From NCBI RefSeq assembly GCF_009870125.1, contig NC_046683.1, forward strand, positions 34,611,869-34,675,868: a DNA stretch of 64,000 bases, in the 5' to 3' direction. Shown piece by piece: positions 33,781 through 44,130 of the stretch (position 1 is the stretch's first letter; each line of letters opens with the position of its first letter). The notes below the pieces were generated by a model. It saw nothing but the letters and a program-made list of their open reading frames with translations. It was not told where the DNA came from and made no database searches. Both the position numbers and the translations under genes were made by a program. Origin of the DNA: Drosophila pseudoobscura (Eukaryota; Arthropoda; Insecta; Diptera; Drosophilidae).

Positions 33781-34306
33781 TTCGTTCTCTTTCGTAGTGA
33801 TCAGACGTGTTTTTGTTTTGCGCTCCGCATTTTTCCTTTTGTTTCGAATAAACAGCCGGAGTTTTCCTAATTAAATCCTAAATATACTTTCCAACCAGAC
33901 AACAATCTGGAAACCTATTCATTTACGCGAGTGCATGCCTTTTGATTTATGTTAAAATATTATTTAACTTTTTATTTTTCGGCGTCGGCTTGTGTTGTGT
34001 TGTGTTGTTGCAGTGAGTGAGTATTGCATTGCAGTCCGCTCTCGTCTGGTAGCTTTTGTTGTCTTATCACTCTCTCGCTATCACCTCAACCTCAATAACT
34101 GTTCTTTCTCTCTCGCTCTTTCAACATTCTGAGCAATAGCGCTCTCTGTCTAGTAGCTCTCGCTATAACCGCTCTCCACTCTGCTCTCTTTTTTTTCTTA
34201 CCAATTCCGCTTTGAGCGTTGTCTGGCACATTGGTCTGATACCAATTTGTTTTGGAAATTTTTAATTTTTTTGATTTTAATAAAATATTTGAATAATAAA
34301 AATAAA

Positions 34307-35313
34307 ATGGAATTCGCTGTGGTCTGCGCCAAAAAAACCTGCAAGAAGCAGATCACTCACGATCAGCCATATGTCCCCTGCTGGCTCTGCGACAGCGTAG
34401 TCCACGCAAAATGCGCGGGATTTTCTGGCCTCGTGAGCGATGCCATAGCCAAACGTAATGGCTTGCATTACAGTTGCGAGGCATGCCGTGCGGTGGAGAA
34501 AAACATGGTGGCTTTCATGAGGCAGACGCGGAGTGGCTTTAAGGAGTTGGTTTTAAAAACCAATACGATCGGCTCCTAGCCATGGAGGCTCAGTTTAGCG
34601 GTTTAAAACTGCTGAATGAGTCTCCGAGGCGCAAAAAGGTCACTCCGCGGGACCTGCAAGTGCCAACCGTCACTCAGCCGTGCGCCGCCGAAAAATTGAC
34701 TCCGACCACTCCAAGTGTACAGCAGTTGATCTCGTTTGCCACTCCAAAGGCAACGAAAGCTGCTGGCGATGCAGATTCGGTAGCCGAATTCATCTCCTCG
34801 GAGAATGTGCAGCCAAGTACGTCTGCTGCGTCCGTGTCCGTGGTGTCCGCAAGTTCACTAGTTGTCCCGTCTATCCCGATCCCACCAGTAAATAGACGTT
34901 CCGGACCTCCGGATATTGCCACCACAGGTACTAGACCTGCGGTGACTAAACCACTGGTGGGAGTCCCACCAAAACGACAAGTTTTTGTTTCACGGCTGGC
35001 CCCTGACCTCACATCTAATGATGTAACTGCTTTCATTCAAAGCAAAATAAAAGCCGTGGGTTTAAAGGTGGAGAAATTTAACTTCTCTTATGCCAGGGAG
35101 ATAGCGTCGTTTAAGATAAGCATCTCCCCAACTCAATTTGACACCATTTGCTGCACCAAATTTTGGCCGGAGCATTTGGTGGTGAAGGAGTTTAAGGCTA
35201 AGAAGAAGAATAGGCCCCCCATATCGCTTCCAAATCTTTCCAGCGTGCCACCCTCAACCTCAACTTCCTCTTCCTCAACTTCCCGTCTTGCTCCAACCTT
35301 TCCAAAAAACTAA
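34307..35313 (+). pseudogene. CR1-like ORF1 (zinc-finger RNA-binding protein), one frameshift
   Basis: ORF1 of the CR1-like element. The N-terminus has a PHD-like cysteine/histidine cluster (C-K-K then C-W-L-C, H-A-K-C, C-E-A-C, about residues 7-62). The open frame ends at 34577; the continuation is one frame over from 34582 (M-E-A-Q-F-S-G-L-K-L) to the TAA at 35311. The second part has a Ser/Pro/Thr-rich middle and a basic C-terminal domain (V-F-V-S-R-L-A-P-D-L, F-W-P-E-H-L-V-V-K-E-F-K-A-K-K-K). A single small indel near 34570 would explain the break. ORF1p of this clade binds the element RNA. Confidence 0.75.
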
Positions 35314-35324
35314 CTTCTCTTTTA

Positions 35325-38141
35325 GTAACCTATCAGAATGTAAGAGGCTTGCGTAGTAAGCTCAGCATTCTTTTCCGGGATAGTGTTGCATTTGCTTCCC
35401 ACGTTATTGTGTTTACTGAAACCTGGTTAAAGCCGGACATTCTTAGTTTCGAGGTTTCGGCAGGTCGGTACACAACTTTTAGAAAGGACCGTTCGTCTCG
35501 ACGTGCAGGAGGGGTTCTAATTGCAGTGGACTCTTACTTCACGTCAGAACACTTCACAGTCCAAGTTCAACAGGAACTGGAATTCCTGTGTGTAAAACTG
35601 ATTCTTCCCGCTTTCGCTATATTCATTACTTGCTCGTATATCCCACCTTCTTCGGATATTTCAATTTATGAGCAGCACTTGTCCGCTTTAACCGCTGTTG
35701 CTTCCTCGCTATCTGATAAAGATCGTATGATAGTTCTTGGTGACTTCAACTTGCCAGGAACTGCTTGGTCTTCGGTAAACGAGTCTAGTATCCTAGTGCC
35801 CATGTCACGACATGACTTTGTTGACGGCTTGCTTGACCTGTCCCTGTCTCAAGTCAATCATGTGAAAAATTCCTTGGGTCGATTGCTTGATCTATGCTTT
35901 GTATCGGATCCGACCATAGTGTTGTTAACCCGAGCCCTTCCGCTCACTATACCTGAAGACGCCTACCACCCTACTTTCGAGGTGTCGCTAGACATAGGAC
36001 CAACTGTATTGGATCGATCGAGTAGACTACCTGAACGTGTCCGCTGCTTTCGTAAAGCCGAGTTTGCGAAGCTTAATAACCTAATTAAGGATTTTGATTG
36101 GTCCGCTTTGTACTTGTGCACTGATGTCACAAAAGCCTCAAACATTTTTTACAATGCTCTTGGCACATTTTTTGATTCTTGTGTCCCGCTTTCTTGTCCG
36201 ATTAGATCTGGAAAACCCCCTTGGTTTACCAAAGAGTTATCCAGTCTAAAAAACTTAAAATCAAGACTTTATAAAAAATTTCAAGAAGTGGGTTCTCCTA
36301 CTTCTCACTCTCGTTATGTAATAGCTCGGTCAAACTTTTCAGTTCTTAATGCTCAATGCTATAAGAACTACCTATCTCGTTGCAGGATACGTTTTTCTCA
36401 GGACCCTAAACAGTTTTACTGCTTCGTAAACAGTAAGCGTAGAACGTCCGCACACCCATGCTCGCTATCATTTTGTAATACGTCGGCAAATAATGATCAG
36501 GCAATTGCCGATCTTTTTGCCCAGTTTTTCCAAACTACCTATTCTGAGGAACGCTACTCTGGTCAACCGTACCCATACGGATTACCGAGGTCGAACGGCA
36601 TTTTCAGTCCCTTGTTAAATGAGTATTCCCTACTTCAAGATCTTCGACTAGTTAAGCCGGTGTTTTCACCGGGTCCAGACGGGGTTCCAGGTTGTGTACT
36701 CAGGTACTGCGCCGAGGCTCTGTGTGGACCATTGCTTAAACTATTCACCATGTCCATTGATTCATCTTGCTTCCCCCCAATCTGGAAGGAATCGTTTATA
36801 ATTCCTCTCCATAAAAAAGGTAGTAAGTCTGATGTAAAAAATTATAGAGGTATAGCAAAGTTATCCGCTATTCCCAAAATGTTTGAGAAGGTTTTAACTC
36901 CGCACTTGCAACATCTCTGCAAGTCACTTAAATCTCCAACTCAGCATGGATTTATAAGGCGGCGATCAACCACCACGAACTTGTTAGAGTTTAACTCTTT
37001 CATTATTAAAGGCTTTCAAGGTAACTTACAGACGGATGTTATTTACACCGACTTTAGTAAAGCATTCGACTCTGTAAACCATTCCCTTTTAGCACATAAA
37101 CTTGACCTTTTAGGGTTTCCGCCCAACCTCCTGAGATGGATTTCTAGCTATCTTTGTTCTAGGTCTCAAAGAGTCCTCTTCAAAAACTCCCTCTCTTTAC
37201 CAGTAAAGGTTTCTTCGGGAGTACCACAGGGCAGCCATCTAGGCCCCTTACTCTTCACACTCTTTATTAATGACTTGCCTTCAGTAATAACATACTCTCG
37301 AGTACTTATGTATGCGGATGATGTTAAACTCTGTGTCCAGTACAAGGACATTTCATTTCATTCTCGCTTGCAATCCGATCTCAATAGCTTTCAGTCATGG
37401 TGTTGTGCAAACTTGTTACACCTTAATGCCTCGAAATGCAAAGTTATGACATTTCATCGTTCTAACCCTTTGTTGGCTCCCTACACCCTATTTGGTGGTT
37501 CTCTTGAGAGAATTACCCTGGTGGATGATCTGGGTGTTATGTTAGATCCCAAGTTAAAGTTTTCCGAACACATTTCTACCATGGTAAATAAGGCCATGGG
37601 CGTGCTTGGGTTTATAAAGAGGTGGTCAAAGGAATTTGACGACCCCTATATAACAAAGACTCTCTATACCTCGCTTGTTCGTCCGATCTTAGAATACGGC
37701 TCCTGTGTATGGTGCCCTCAGTACAAAGTACACCAGGATCGTATAGAATCAGTACAGAAAAACTTTTTACTCTTTGCTCTGCGGGGCCTTAACTGGGATG
37801 AAGGTGTGAGACTCCCATCTTACTATAGTGGACTACTATTAGTAAACCTCCCATCTTTAGTTAACCGTAGAAAAATGCTTGTTGTGATTTTTGTGCACAA
37901 CTGGATCAGGGGTGACATAGACAGCCCTGATCTGTTGAGCCGCATAAACTTCACGATTGCTATTAGACCTACTAGAAAATTTACACCGTTGTTCCTTCCA
38001 CTTTGTAGATCGAATTATTCCTTGCATGAACCGTTTAGGGTCTTATGCTCGGATTATAATTCCCTCTACCATATTATATCCACCACTAATTCTCTTGCTC
38101 TTATTAAATTACTAATCCTTACACACCTTTCTAGTAATTAG
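35325..38141 (+). CDS. CR1-like ORF2: endonuclease-reverse transcriptase
   Basis: Intact ORF2, 930 codons counted from a TTG at 35349, but the conserved endonuclease start (V-T-Y-Q-N-V-R-G) begins at 35325, upstream in the same frame with no ATG. Translation probably starts by reinitiation or coupling at the ORF1 stop (35311). The apurinic-type endonuclease domain includes F-T-E-T-W-L, L-G-D-F-N-L-P-G and L-D-L-C-F-V (about 35330-36000). The RT has K-N-Y-R-G-I-A, D-F-S-K-A-F-D-S-V-N-H, S-S-G-V-P-Q-G-S and M-Y-A-D-D-V-K-L (about 37305). A thumb and C-terminal domain follow to the TAG. All catalytic boxes are present. No RNase H, as usual for CR1. Confidence 0.85.
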   Translation, partial: VTYQNVRGLRSKLSILFRDSVAFASHVIVFTETWLKPDILSFEVSAGRYTTFRKDRSSRRAGGVLIAVDSYFTSEHFTVQVQQELEFLCVKLILPAFAIFITCSYIPPSSDISIYEQHLSALTAVASSLSDKDRMIVLGDFNLPGTAWSSVNESSILVPMSRHDFVDGLLDLSLSQVNHVKNSLGRLLDLCFVSDPTIVLLTRALPLTIPEDAYHPTFEVSLDIGPTVLDRSSRLPERVRCFRKAEFAKLNNLIKDFDWSALYLCTDVTKASNIFYNALGTFFDSCVPLSCPIRSGKPPWFTKELSSLKNLKSRLYKKFQEVGSPTSHSRYVIARSNFSVLNAQCYKNYLSRCRIRFSQDPKQFYCFVNSKRRTSAHPCSLSFCNTSANNDQAIADLFAQFFQTTYSEERYSGQPYPYGLPRSNGIFSPLLNEYSLLQDLRLVKPVFSPGPDGVPGCVLRYCAEALCGPLLKLFTMSIDSSCFPPIWKESFIIPLHKKGSKSDVKNYRGIAKLSAIPKMFEKVLTPHLQHLCKSLKSPTQHGFIRRRSTTTNLLEFNSFIIKGFQGNLQTDVIYTDFSKAFDSVNHSLLAHKLDLLGFPPNLLRWISSYLCSRSQRVLFKNSLSLPVKVSSGVPQGSHLGPLLFTLFINDLPSVITYSRVLMYADDVKLCVQYKDISFHSRLQSDLNSFQSWCCANLLHLNASKCKVMTFHRSNPLLAPYTLFGGSLERITLVDDLGVMLDPKLKFSEHISTMVNKAMGVLGFIKRWSKEFDDPYITKTLYTSLVRPILEYGSCVWCPQYKVHQDRIESVQKNFLLFALRGLNWDEGVRLPSYYSGLLLVNLPSLVNRRKMLVVIFVHNWIRGDIDSPDLLSRINFTIAIRPTRKFTPLFLPLCRSNYSLHEPFRVLCSDYNSLYHIISTTNSLALIKLLILTHLSSN

Positions 38142-38435
38142 TAATTGTAGTGGTATTTGTATTTTGTATTTTATTGCATGCTTAATTTCTTAATAAGTTT
38201 AGTGCTAATTTTCCTCGAAGGTTAGTCTATAATCTATCTTTCTTGCATGCTCGCGTTTGGTTCGGCTACGCACCGCGCGTCATGCGGCAGCGCCCCTCGG
38301 TCGGTTGGGCGGGAGGAGGGCTGCGTTTTGCCTGGGATCCGCGCGTAACAGCCTTCTGCTGGTGTCACACGGGCCACTTGACGGTGCAGTAATTGCATCG
38401 CCTCTTGTTAGATGCAGTCATTGCATGTCAACGTC

Positions 38436-38436
38436 C

Positions 38437-38463
<27 letters not shown>
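38436..38463 (+). repeat. A28 tract at the CR1-like 3' end
   Basis: Uninterrupted A run directly after the conserved 3' terminal sequence (TGTCAACGTCC). The next bases resume the LOA-like RT. Many CR1 elements end in short tandem repeats rather than poly(A), so a pure A run is worth noting. Confidence 0.85.
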
Positions 38464-38467
<4 letters not shown>

Positions 38468-38775
38468 CGCTTTATGCATCCAAGAAGATAGTCAGCAGCA
38501 CATGGGGCCTAATGCACTGGATCTACATCTCGGTGGTGCGACCAACTCTGCTGTATGGAGCCTTGGTGTGGTGGTAAGCTACTGAAAAGAAGACATACCA
38601 TAAGCGTATGGAAAAGACTCAGCGACAGGCTCTGTTCTGTATTACAGGGGCGTTGAGGTCAACCCCAACAAAAGCACTCGAAACTGTACTCCGAATCGAC
38701 CCCCAGGACATTCACGCTCGCCTGATTGAGGGAAAGGCAGCACAGCGCCTTACCCGTTTATTTAAACTTTCTTTA
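38464..38775 (+). pseudogene. LOA-like RT fragment, right part
   Basis: Continues the frame broken at 33780: I-A-L-Y-A-S-K-K-I-V, then R-P-T-L-L-Y-G-A-L-V-W-W followed by a TAA at 38575. Past that stop the same protein goes on (R-Q-A-L-F-C-I-T-G-A-L-R-S-T-P). This is the post-RT thumb region; no RNase H remains. Confidence 0.75.
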
Positions 38776-38941
38776 TAAATAACTTGAAAAGTATATAACT
38801 TTAACAAACAATTTTTATTTCGTTATGAACATGGATGTCACTAATACTAATTTAAAATTTTTAGGAAACATAGTTTCTTAACTGGTTTAATATTTATACT
38901 TTACTTACATATGTCAGCTTTTTCTACTTTTATGTATTTAG

Positions 38942-40418
38942 ATAAAAGTGCACGGGAGCTCAAAATATTCTATTCATTTATGTGCACTTATCTGTGGATA
39001 CTGGTGATATGGATCTTGACTTATATATGTTTTAATTTACAGAGGGTCACACGCAATCCGCGCCAACGAAACTATCTATTGAACATTAAGTAAGTTGTAT
39101 AGTCGACATGTAAATCTTGTAAAGAAATGTATTTTAAAGTCCAGACAGTCGGTATGACCAGAATGTGTTACACATAAGTCAGCGGAAGGAGCTAGATAGC
39201 ACTTGTATTCAGGAAAAGTCCCGTACACGTACTGTTGAACGGCAATCCATAAAGGCCAAGCCGTTACATGTAGAAAACCTGAGAGTTTTCTTCGGATCCA
39301 AAGCGGCGGTTAAGCATATAAATTTCATGGTCGAGTGGTATGTATGATGTGGAGCTCATTCATTTTGACATTATTGCTGTTTTAGGTACCAAATTTTGAG
39401 CGTTTGCGGGGAAAATGGAGCTGGCAAAACAGTGTTGATAAAAGCAATTCTAGGCAACATAAGTGTCTTTAATAACCAGCCCAGCGAACATGAATACTGT
39501 ATTCATACCGCCTATAGTGCTCAGGTTGATGAAATATTGGATCCGCTGACGGTATTAGAATCTATTGAAATGGTGCTGGCAATTCGTGGGTTAAAAAATG
39601 TAAATCTGAAAAACTCGGCACTGGCTTTGTGCAGGATCTTTGACTTATACAATTTTCGGTTATTTTCGCTTACCTCATGCAGTCTTGGTGTACTAAAGCG
39701 TTTAAGTATTGCAATAGCTCTAACTGGCTATGCTGATTTAATCTTGCTGGACGACCCTTTTTCCCACCTGGATATAATCAGCCAAAACAAAATTCATCAT
39801 TTGATAGAAGCGATATGCAGACAAGGCTACTCAGTGGTCTTCACTTGCTCTAATACTCTGAACTCTCAAACCGTTCCACGCATTGCTACAATTAGTAACT
39901 CAAATATGACCGCTATTGGTGAACGGCAGGAGCTGTTGGGAATGAATTTAACATACTACGTCGTCGAAGCACAAATCGATATTCATAGGCTTTCAGAGCA
40001 TAAATCACTAAGGGAGGGGCTCTACCGAAGATCAAAATTTAATAGAAGTAATCCTAATGTTGACGGAACTGTCCAGACTTGGCCAACAGTAGTTCACCCT
40101 AAGTCTGAGAGAGAACACACAATTCATTTTATGATGTGCCGTATAATTGAAAAAATATTTCCACATGCGATTGTTAAGTAAGTAAATAAAATATAGTTTT
40201 TGAGCAAAGTGAAACTCCCCAATTACAGGACAGCGAGTATTCAGACGGCATGTTTTTGGCTATCGAAGCATTTGTACTCTATGTCGCAGATAGTTAATAC
40301 GCTCGAAAAAAATAAACACATTTTGTACTCTTTCTCAATTGCTCCACCAGCTGTAAGCTCCAAACACCTTCATATTGCTTCTTATTCGATTTCTGAAGGC
40401 TATGAAATAAAAGGCTAA
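38942..40418 (+). CDS. ABCA-type ABC transporter, C-terminal exons (about 442 aa), degenerate NBD2
   Basis: Four plus-strand exons: 38942-39089, 39140-39337, 39386-40177 and 40229-40418 (TAA). They are split by introns of 50, 48 and 51 bp, all GT-AG and all phase 2, and the joined frame stays open. Exon 1 encodes a hydrophobic membrane helix (Y-L-W-I-L-V-I-W-I-L-T-Y-I-C-F), fitting the last helix of the second membrane domain. Exons 2-3 encode an ABCA-like nucleotide-binding domain: L-H-V-E-N-L-R-V-F-F-G, Walker A G-E-N-G-A-G-K-T, a Walker B-like L-I-L-L-D-D-P and D-loop S-H-L-D. The catalytic Glu after Walker B is Asp, the LSGG signature reads C-S-L-G, and the H-loop His is missing (C-S-N). 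It may be an ATPase-deficient paralogue or a decaying gene. Earlier exons are not visible. Confidence 0.75.
40405..40412 (+). promoter_or_regulatory. Candidate poly(A) signal of the ABCA-like gene
   Basis: An AATAAA hexamer overlaps the last codons before the TAA stop at 40416. No other close hexamer was seen immediately downstream. Confidence 0.35.
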
Positions 40419-40596
40419 TTATTTTACTCGGCATTCAAAGTATATTATATTTGTGTAGATGTATGTAACAGAAATAAGCACTTCCGACCCCATAAAGTAC
40501 ACTGAGCGACAAAATGAAATCTTTTGAATGTAGATCACAAGTTCCGACTTACAATTTCAAATTCGTTCGTTCTCTTTCGTAGATCAGACGCGTTTT
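40419..40596. other. Relic repeat sequence, including a 31-bp CR1 5' tip
   Basis: About 40465-40500 resembles the inner part of Helitron/DINE-type repeats (CTTCCGACCCCATAAAGTA). 40566-40596 matches the first bases of the CR1-like element at 33781 (TTCGTTCTCTTTCGTAG), cut off by the next Helitron. Confidence 0.55.
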
Positions 40597-41710
40597 TATA
40601 CCCGATACTCAAAATGAGTATTGGGGTATATTAGATTTGTGGTGAAAGTGGATGTGTGTAACGTCCAGAAGGAATCGTTTCCGACCCCATAAAGTATATA
40701 TATTCTTGATCAGCATCAATAGCCGAGTCGATTGAGCCATGTCTGTCTGTCCGTCTGTCCGTCCGTCCGTCTGTCCGTCTGTCCGTCCCCTTCAGCGCCT
40801 AATGCTCAAAGACTATAAGAGCTAGAGCAACGATGTTTTGGATCCAGACTTCTGTGATATGTCACTGCTCCAAAAATATTTCAAAACTTTTCCCCGCCCA
40901 CTTCCGCCCCCACAAAAGGCGAAAATCTGTGGCATCCACAATTTCAACGATACGAGAAAACTAAAAACGCAGAATCGTAGAAGATGCCTATATCTTCTAG
41001 AGTGCAAAATCTGAACCAGATCGTATAATTATTACAGCCAGAATCACGAAAACAATTTCATTCTTTCTCGCTCTGTCTCACTCTAACACACAGGTTTCAT
41101 GGTCGGTTTTGCCAATTGCAAAATATGAGTTCAAGGATCTCAGAACCTATAAAAGCCAGAGCAACCAAATTTGGTATCCACACTCCTGTGATATCGGACC
41201 TTGACCGTTTCCTGTCCAAATTTCGCCACACTCCCTTCCGCCCCCGCAAAGGACGAAAATCTGAGGCAACCACAAATCTCAGAGACTATTAAGGCTAGAG
41301 TAACCAAATTTGGTACACACACTCCTTTAAGATGTCACTATAAAACGTATATCTCAGAATTTCGCCCCACCCCCTTCCGCCACCACAAAAAACGAAAATC
41401 TGTTGCATCCATAATATTGCAGATTTGAGAAAACTAAAAACGCAGAGTCATAGATAATGACCATATCTATCAGATTGCTGAATCTGGATCAGATCAGATC
41501 ATTTTTATAGCCAAAAGGAACAAATCAATTTACAGTGACTAGGCAGCGCCCGACGTCACGCTCAGACTGATTTTCTGTCTCTCTCGCACGCACCCTTTGT
41601 CGTGTCGTTAAATATTAGCGGCGTCTGCCGGAGGAGAGCCATACTGACATAGTATCGGGTATAACTGTAGAGTTGCGGTGTCCGCAGCAACTCACAACGT
41701 TCCACCTCGT
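40597..41710 (+). mobile_element. Helitron-like SGM/ISY-type repeat, complete copy
   Basis: Core 40597-41663 with the same TATACCCGATAC...GTATCGGGTATA ends as 30522-31597, and a shared tail to about 41710 with the GCGG-TGT-CCGC hairpin. A microsatellite lies at about 40740-40785. It differs from the other complete copy by substitutions and small indels in the middle (around 41090-41200). No ORF. It lies just downstream of the ABCA-like gene. Confidence 0.8.
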
Positions 41711-41739
41711 TTTTTGTTTGTTTTACCTTTGTTTTACAT

Positions 41740-42799
41740 TGTAACGAACCGTTCTTCTCCGTCTGATGCAGCTGGGCTGGCTCAGCGGTCGGTAGGCTCG
41801 CTGCAACAATATTTATATGTTGCCCCGACGACAAGTAAGAATGCACGGGTTGGATCTTGTACTGGTATGTTAAAATGCTTTATTGGTATCTTAAGTCTAT
41901 CTTACGCTACGCGGATTCCGGCGCTGGTTCTCCTCCCGACTCTCCTCTGTGGTCCGATGAGCGCGTTGCTCCCTGGGCCCCCCACGGCGTCGCCAAGCGT
42001 GGCACCGCCGGCTCTACTGACTGGGGCTAGCGATTCTTGGCACGTGGCCCAAATCCACCTCTCGGCCAGGCGCCTGACGCGTTCGCTCTCACTCGACTCT
42101 ATTGGCTTTTCGGCCCGAGGGTGCCTCACTCCTGAAGGGATGTGTTTCAAGCGGGGCGCCGTTGGTTCAAGGGATTTGAGTCTTTGGCTCTTGGCTGCAC
42201 GCTCGAGTCCGCCTCTTAATCCTCACACAACGCGTTTGCTGGCTACGGTTCTTTTCCCTTTGCTTGGTTTCACTTTTCGTGGCTCACTATTCACTTCACT
42301 CGTGCTGGCTCCGTCTGTGGACTGTCCTGTTTTCTGGTCGCGGCCCTCCTCTTATAGGCTCGCTTCTGCGTCGGCGCCGCCGATGCCGCCGATGCCGCCT
42401 GGCGCTAACGGCACTTTCCGCCATGCGGTGCCCGTATTTTTCCATCGGCGTTCCTTCATTCCCTTGTCGCTTTCCAACGGGACCTGGCTGGTGGCGTGAT
42501 CTCATGACCATATTTGGTCATGCGCTGGACCACTGCCGGCCCGATCCCGTCATCCCGCATCTCGCTCTCCAACGGGACCTGGCTGGTGGCGTGATCTCAT
42601 GACCATATTTGGACATGCGCTGGGCCACTGCCGGCCCGATCCCGTCATCCCTGCTCTCTCCCCAGGGGTCCTCCCCTCTCATCTTTGGACCCCGGGGGCG
42701 CTCTCCTCGGGAATTCGCCGCCTCCGGATATCCCCGGATAACGGTCGTTAGCGCTTAACCCTATACTGCCCCCTATGTGTGGGAATACCTTTCCTCACA
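41740..42799 (-). repeat. 3' LTR of an Osvaldo/Ulysses-like Gypsy element
   Basis: About 1060 bp. Minus-sense ends are TGTGAGGAAAGG and GGTTCGTTACA. A purine tract precedes it (42800-42816). Minus-sense CTATAAGAGG (complement near 42350-42362) is a TATA-like promoter. A 95-bp segment is tandemly duplicated at about 42470-42660. Only one LTR is in the window, and the rest of this element resumes at 61821. Confidence 0.75.
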
Positions 42800-42816
42800 C
42801 TTCCCACTTTCTTTTA
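42800..42816 (-). other. Polypurine tract of the host Osvaldo-like element
   Basis: Minus-sense AAAAGAAAGTGGGAAG ends directly at the LTR start TGTGAGG. Only seven bases separate it from the insertion point of the younger element. Confidence 0.7.
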
Positions 42817-42819
42817 TTG

Positions 42820-42823
42820 GCGG
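42820..42823. repeat. Target-site duplication GCGG (left copy)
   Basis: GCGG here and at 61817-61820 flank the Ulysses-like element. The 4-bp size is normal for Gypsy-type integrases. Confidence 0.85.
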
Positions 42824-43029
42824 TGTAAGGAAGCGATCCTGGGCTGGGGTACATATCTCAGTCTACTCCAGGGTCGAAATTACAGCAATATTTATAATTT
42901 GCCGGGACTCCGAGTTCGGGGCCGTCGACGGGACAGGGAGGCAATCCCCAGACAGGAGCGACCGAGAGGAAAGGGAACAGTACGGGGCGCGGCAGTGGCA
43001 ACCGCCGGACCGCGCTTACGTGGCCCTGT

Positions 43030-44130
43030 CGGACTAAGAATTACTAAGAGGGTCGGAGATATCGGCAAGCATCGCCGGGAGGGCTTAGGCAATCGCCGGA
43101 TAGCGCCCCCGGGATCCTGTCGAACTAAGAACTACTAGAAGGTCTTTGCTATGCGGGGATACCGACAAATATCACCACGAGTACCTAGGCTATCGCCGGA
43201 CAGCACTCGCGGGGGCCCCGTCGGACTAAGGATTACTACGAGGGTCGGAGATATCGGCAAGCATCGCCGGGAGGACTTAGGCAATCGCCGGACAGCGCTC
43301 CCGGGATCCTGTCAAACTAAGAACTACTGCGAAGGTCGTTGCTATGCGGGGATACCGACAAATACCACCGCGAGTACTTAGGCTATCGCCGGACAGCACT
43401 CGCGGGGGCTCCGTCGGACTAAGAATTACTACGAGGGTCGGAGATATCGGCAAGTATCGCCGGGAGGACTTAGGCAACCGCCGGATAGCGCTCCCGGGAT
43501 CCTGTCGAACTAAGAACTACTGCGAAGGTCGTTGCTATGCGGGGATACCGACAAATACCACCGCGAGTACCTAGGCTATCGCCGGACAGCACTCGCGGGG
43601 GCCCCGTCGGACTAAGAATTACTACGAGGGTCGGAGATATCGGCAAGCATCGCCGGGAGGACTTAGGCAATCGCCGGACAGCGCTCCCGGGATCCTGTCA
43701 AACTAAGAACTACTGCGAAGGTCGTTGCTATGCGGGGATACCGACAAATACCACCGCGAGTACCTAGGCTATCGCCGGACAGCACTCGCGGGGGCTCCGT
43801 CGGACTAAGAATTACTACGAGGGTCGGAGATATCGTCAAGTATCGCCGGGAGGACTTAGGCAACCGCCGGATAGCGCTCCCGGGATCCTGTCAAACTAAG
43901 AACTACTGCGAAGGTCGTTGCTATGCGGGGATACCGACGAATACCACCGCGAGTACCTAGGCTATCGCCGGACAGCACTAACGGGGGCCCCGTCGGACTA
44001 AGAATTACTACGAGGGTCGGGGATATCGGCAAACATCGCCGGGAGGGCTTAGGCAATCGCCGGATAGCGCCCCCGGGATCTTGTCGAACTAAGAACTACT
44101 GCGGGATCACAAACTACTGGAGGGAATCAT
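43030..44130. repeat. 193-bp tandem array inside the LTR
   Basis: About 5.5 copies with starts recurring every 193 bp (for example GCTATGCGGGGATACCGACA at 43149, 43342, 43535, 43728, 43921). Each unit holds two related half-motifs around TCGCCGGACAGCGCTC and TCGCCGGACAGCACTC, so an older half-period duplication is likely. The same array recurs at about 59269-60369. Confidence 0.9.

Larger units (their letters stand above)
33781..38463 (+). mobile_element. CR1-like non-LTR retrotransposon, near full length
   Basis: About 4.7 kb inserted into a LOA-like RT reading frame (A-T-I to A-L-Y). Order: 5' UTR (33781-34306) with CT-rich tracts, ORF1 (one frameshift), ORF2 open throughout, 3' UTR 38142-38435, and a run of 28 A's (38436-38463). 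The PHD/zinc-finger-like ORF1 and the RT sequence fit the CR1 clade known in Drosophila (DMCR1A-type). Its first 31 bp recur alone at 40566-40596. It is the best preserved non-LTR copy here. Confidence 0.85.

Noticed and set aside
41678..42499. 273-aa plus-strand frame
   Set aside because: Lies inside the 1060-bp LTR on the strand opposite to the element; no domain.
43030..44130. Regularly spaced repeats as a CRISPR array
   Set aside because: Units are contiguous 193-bp tandem repeats without unique spacers, inside a eukaryotic LTR.
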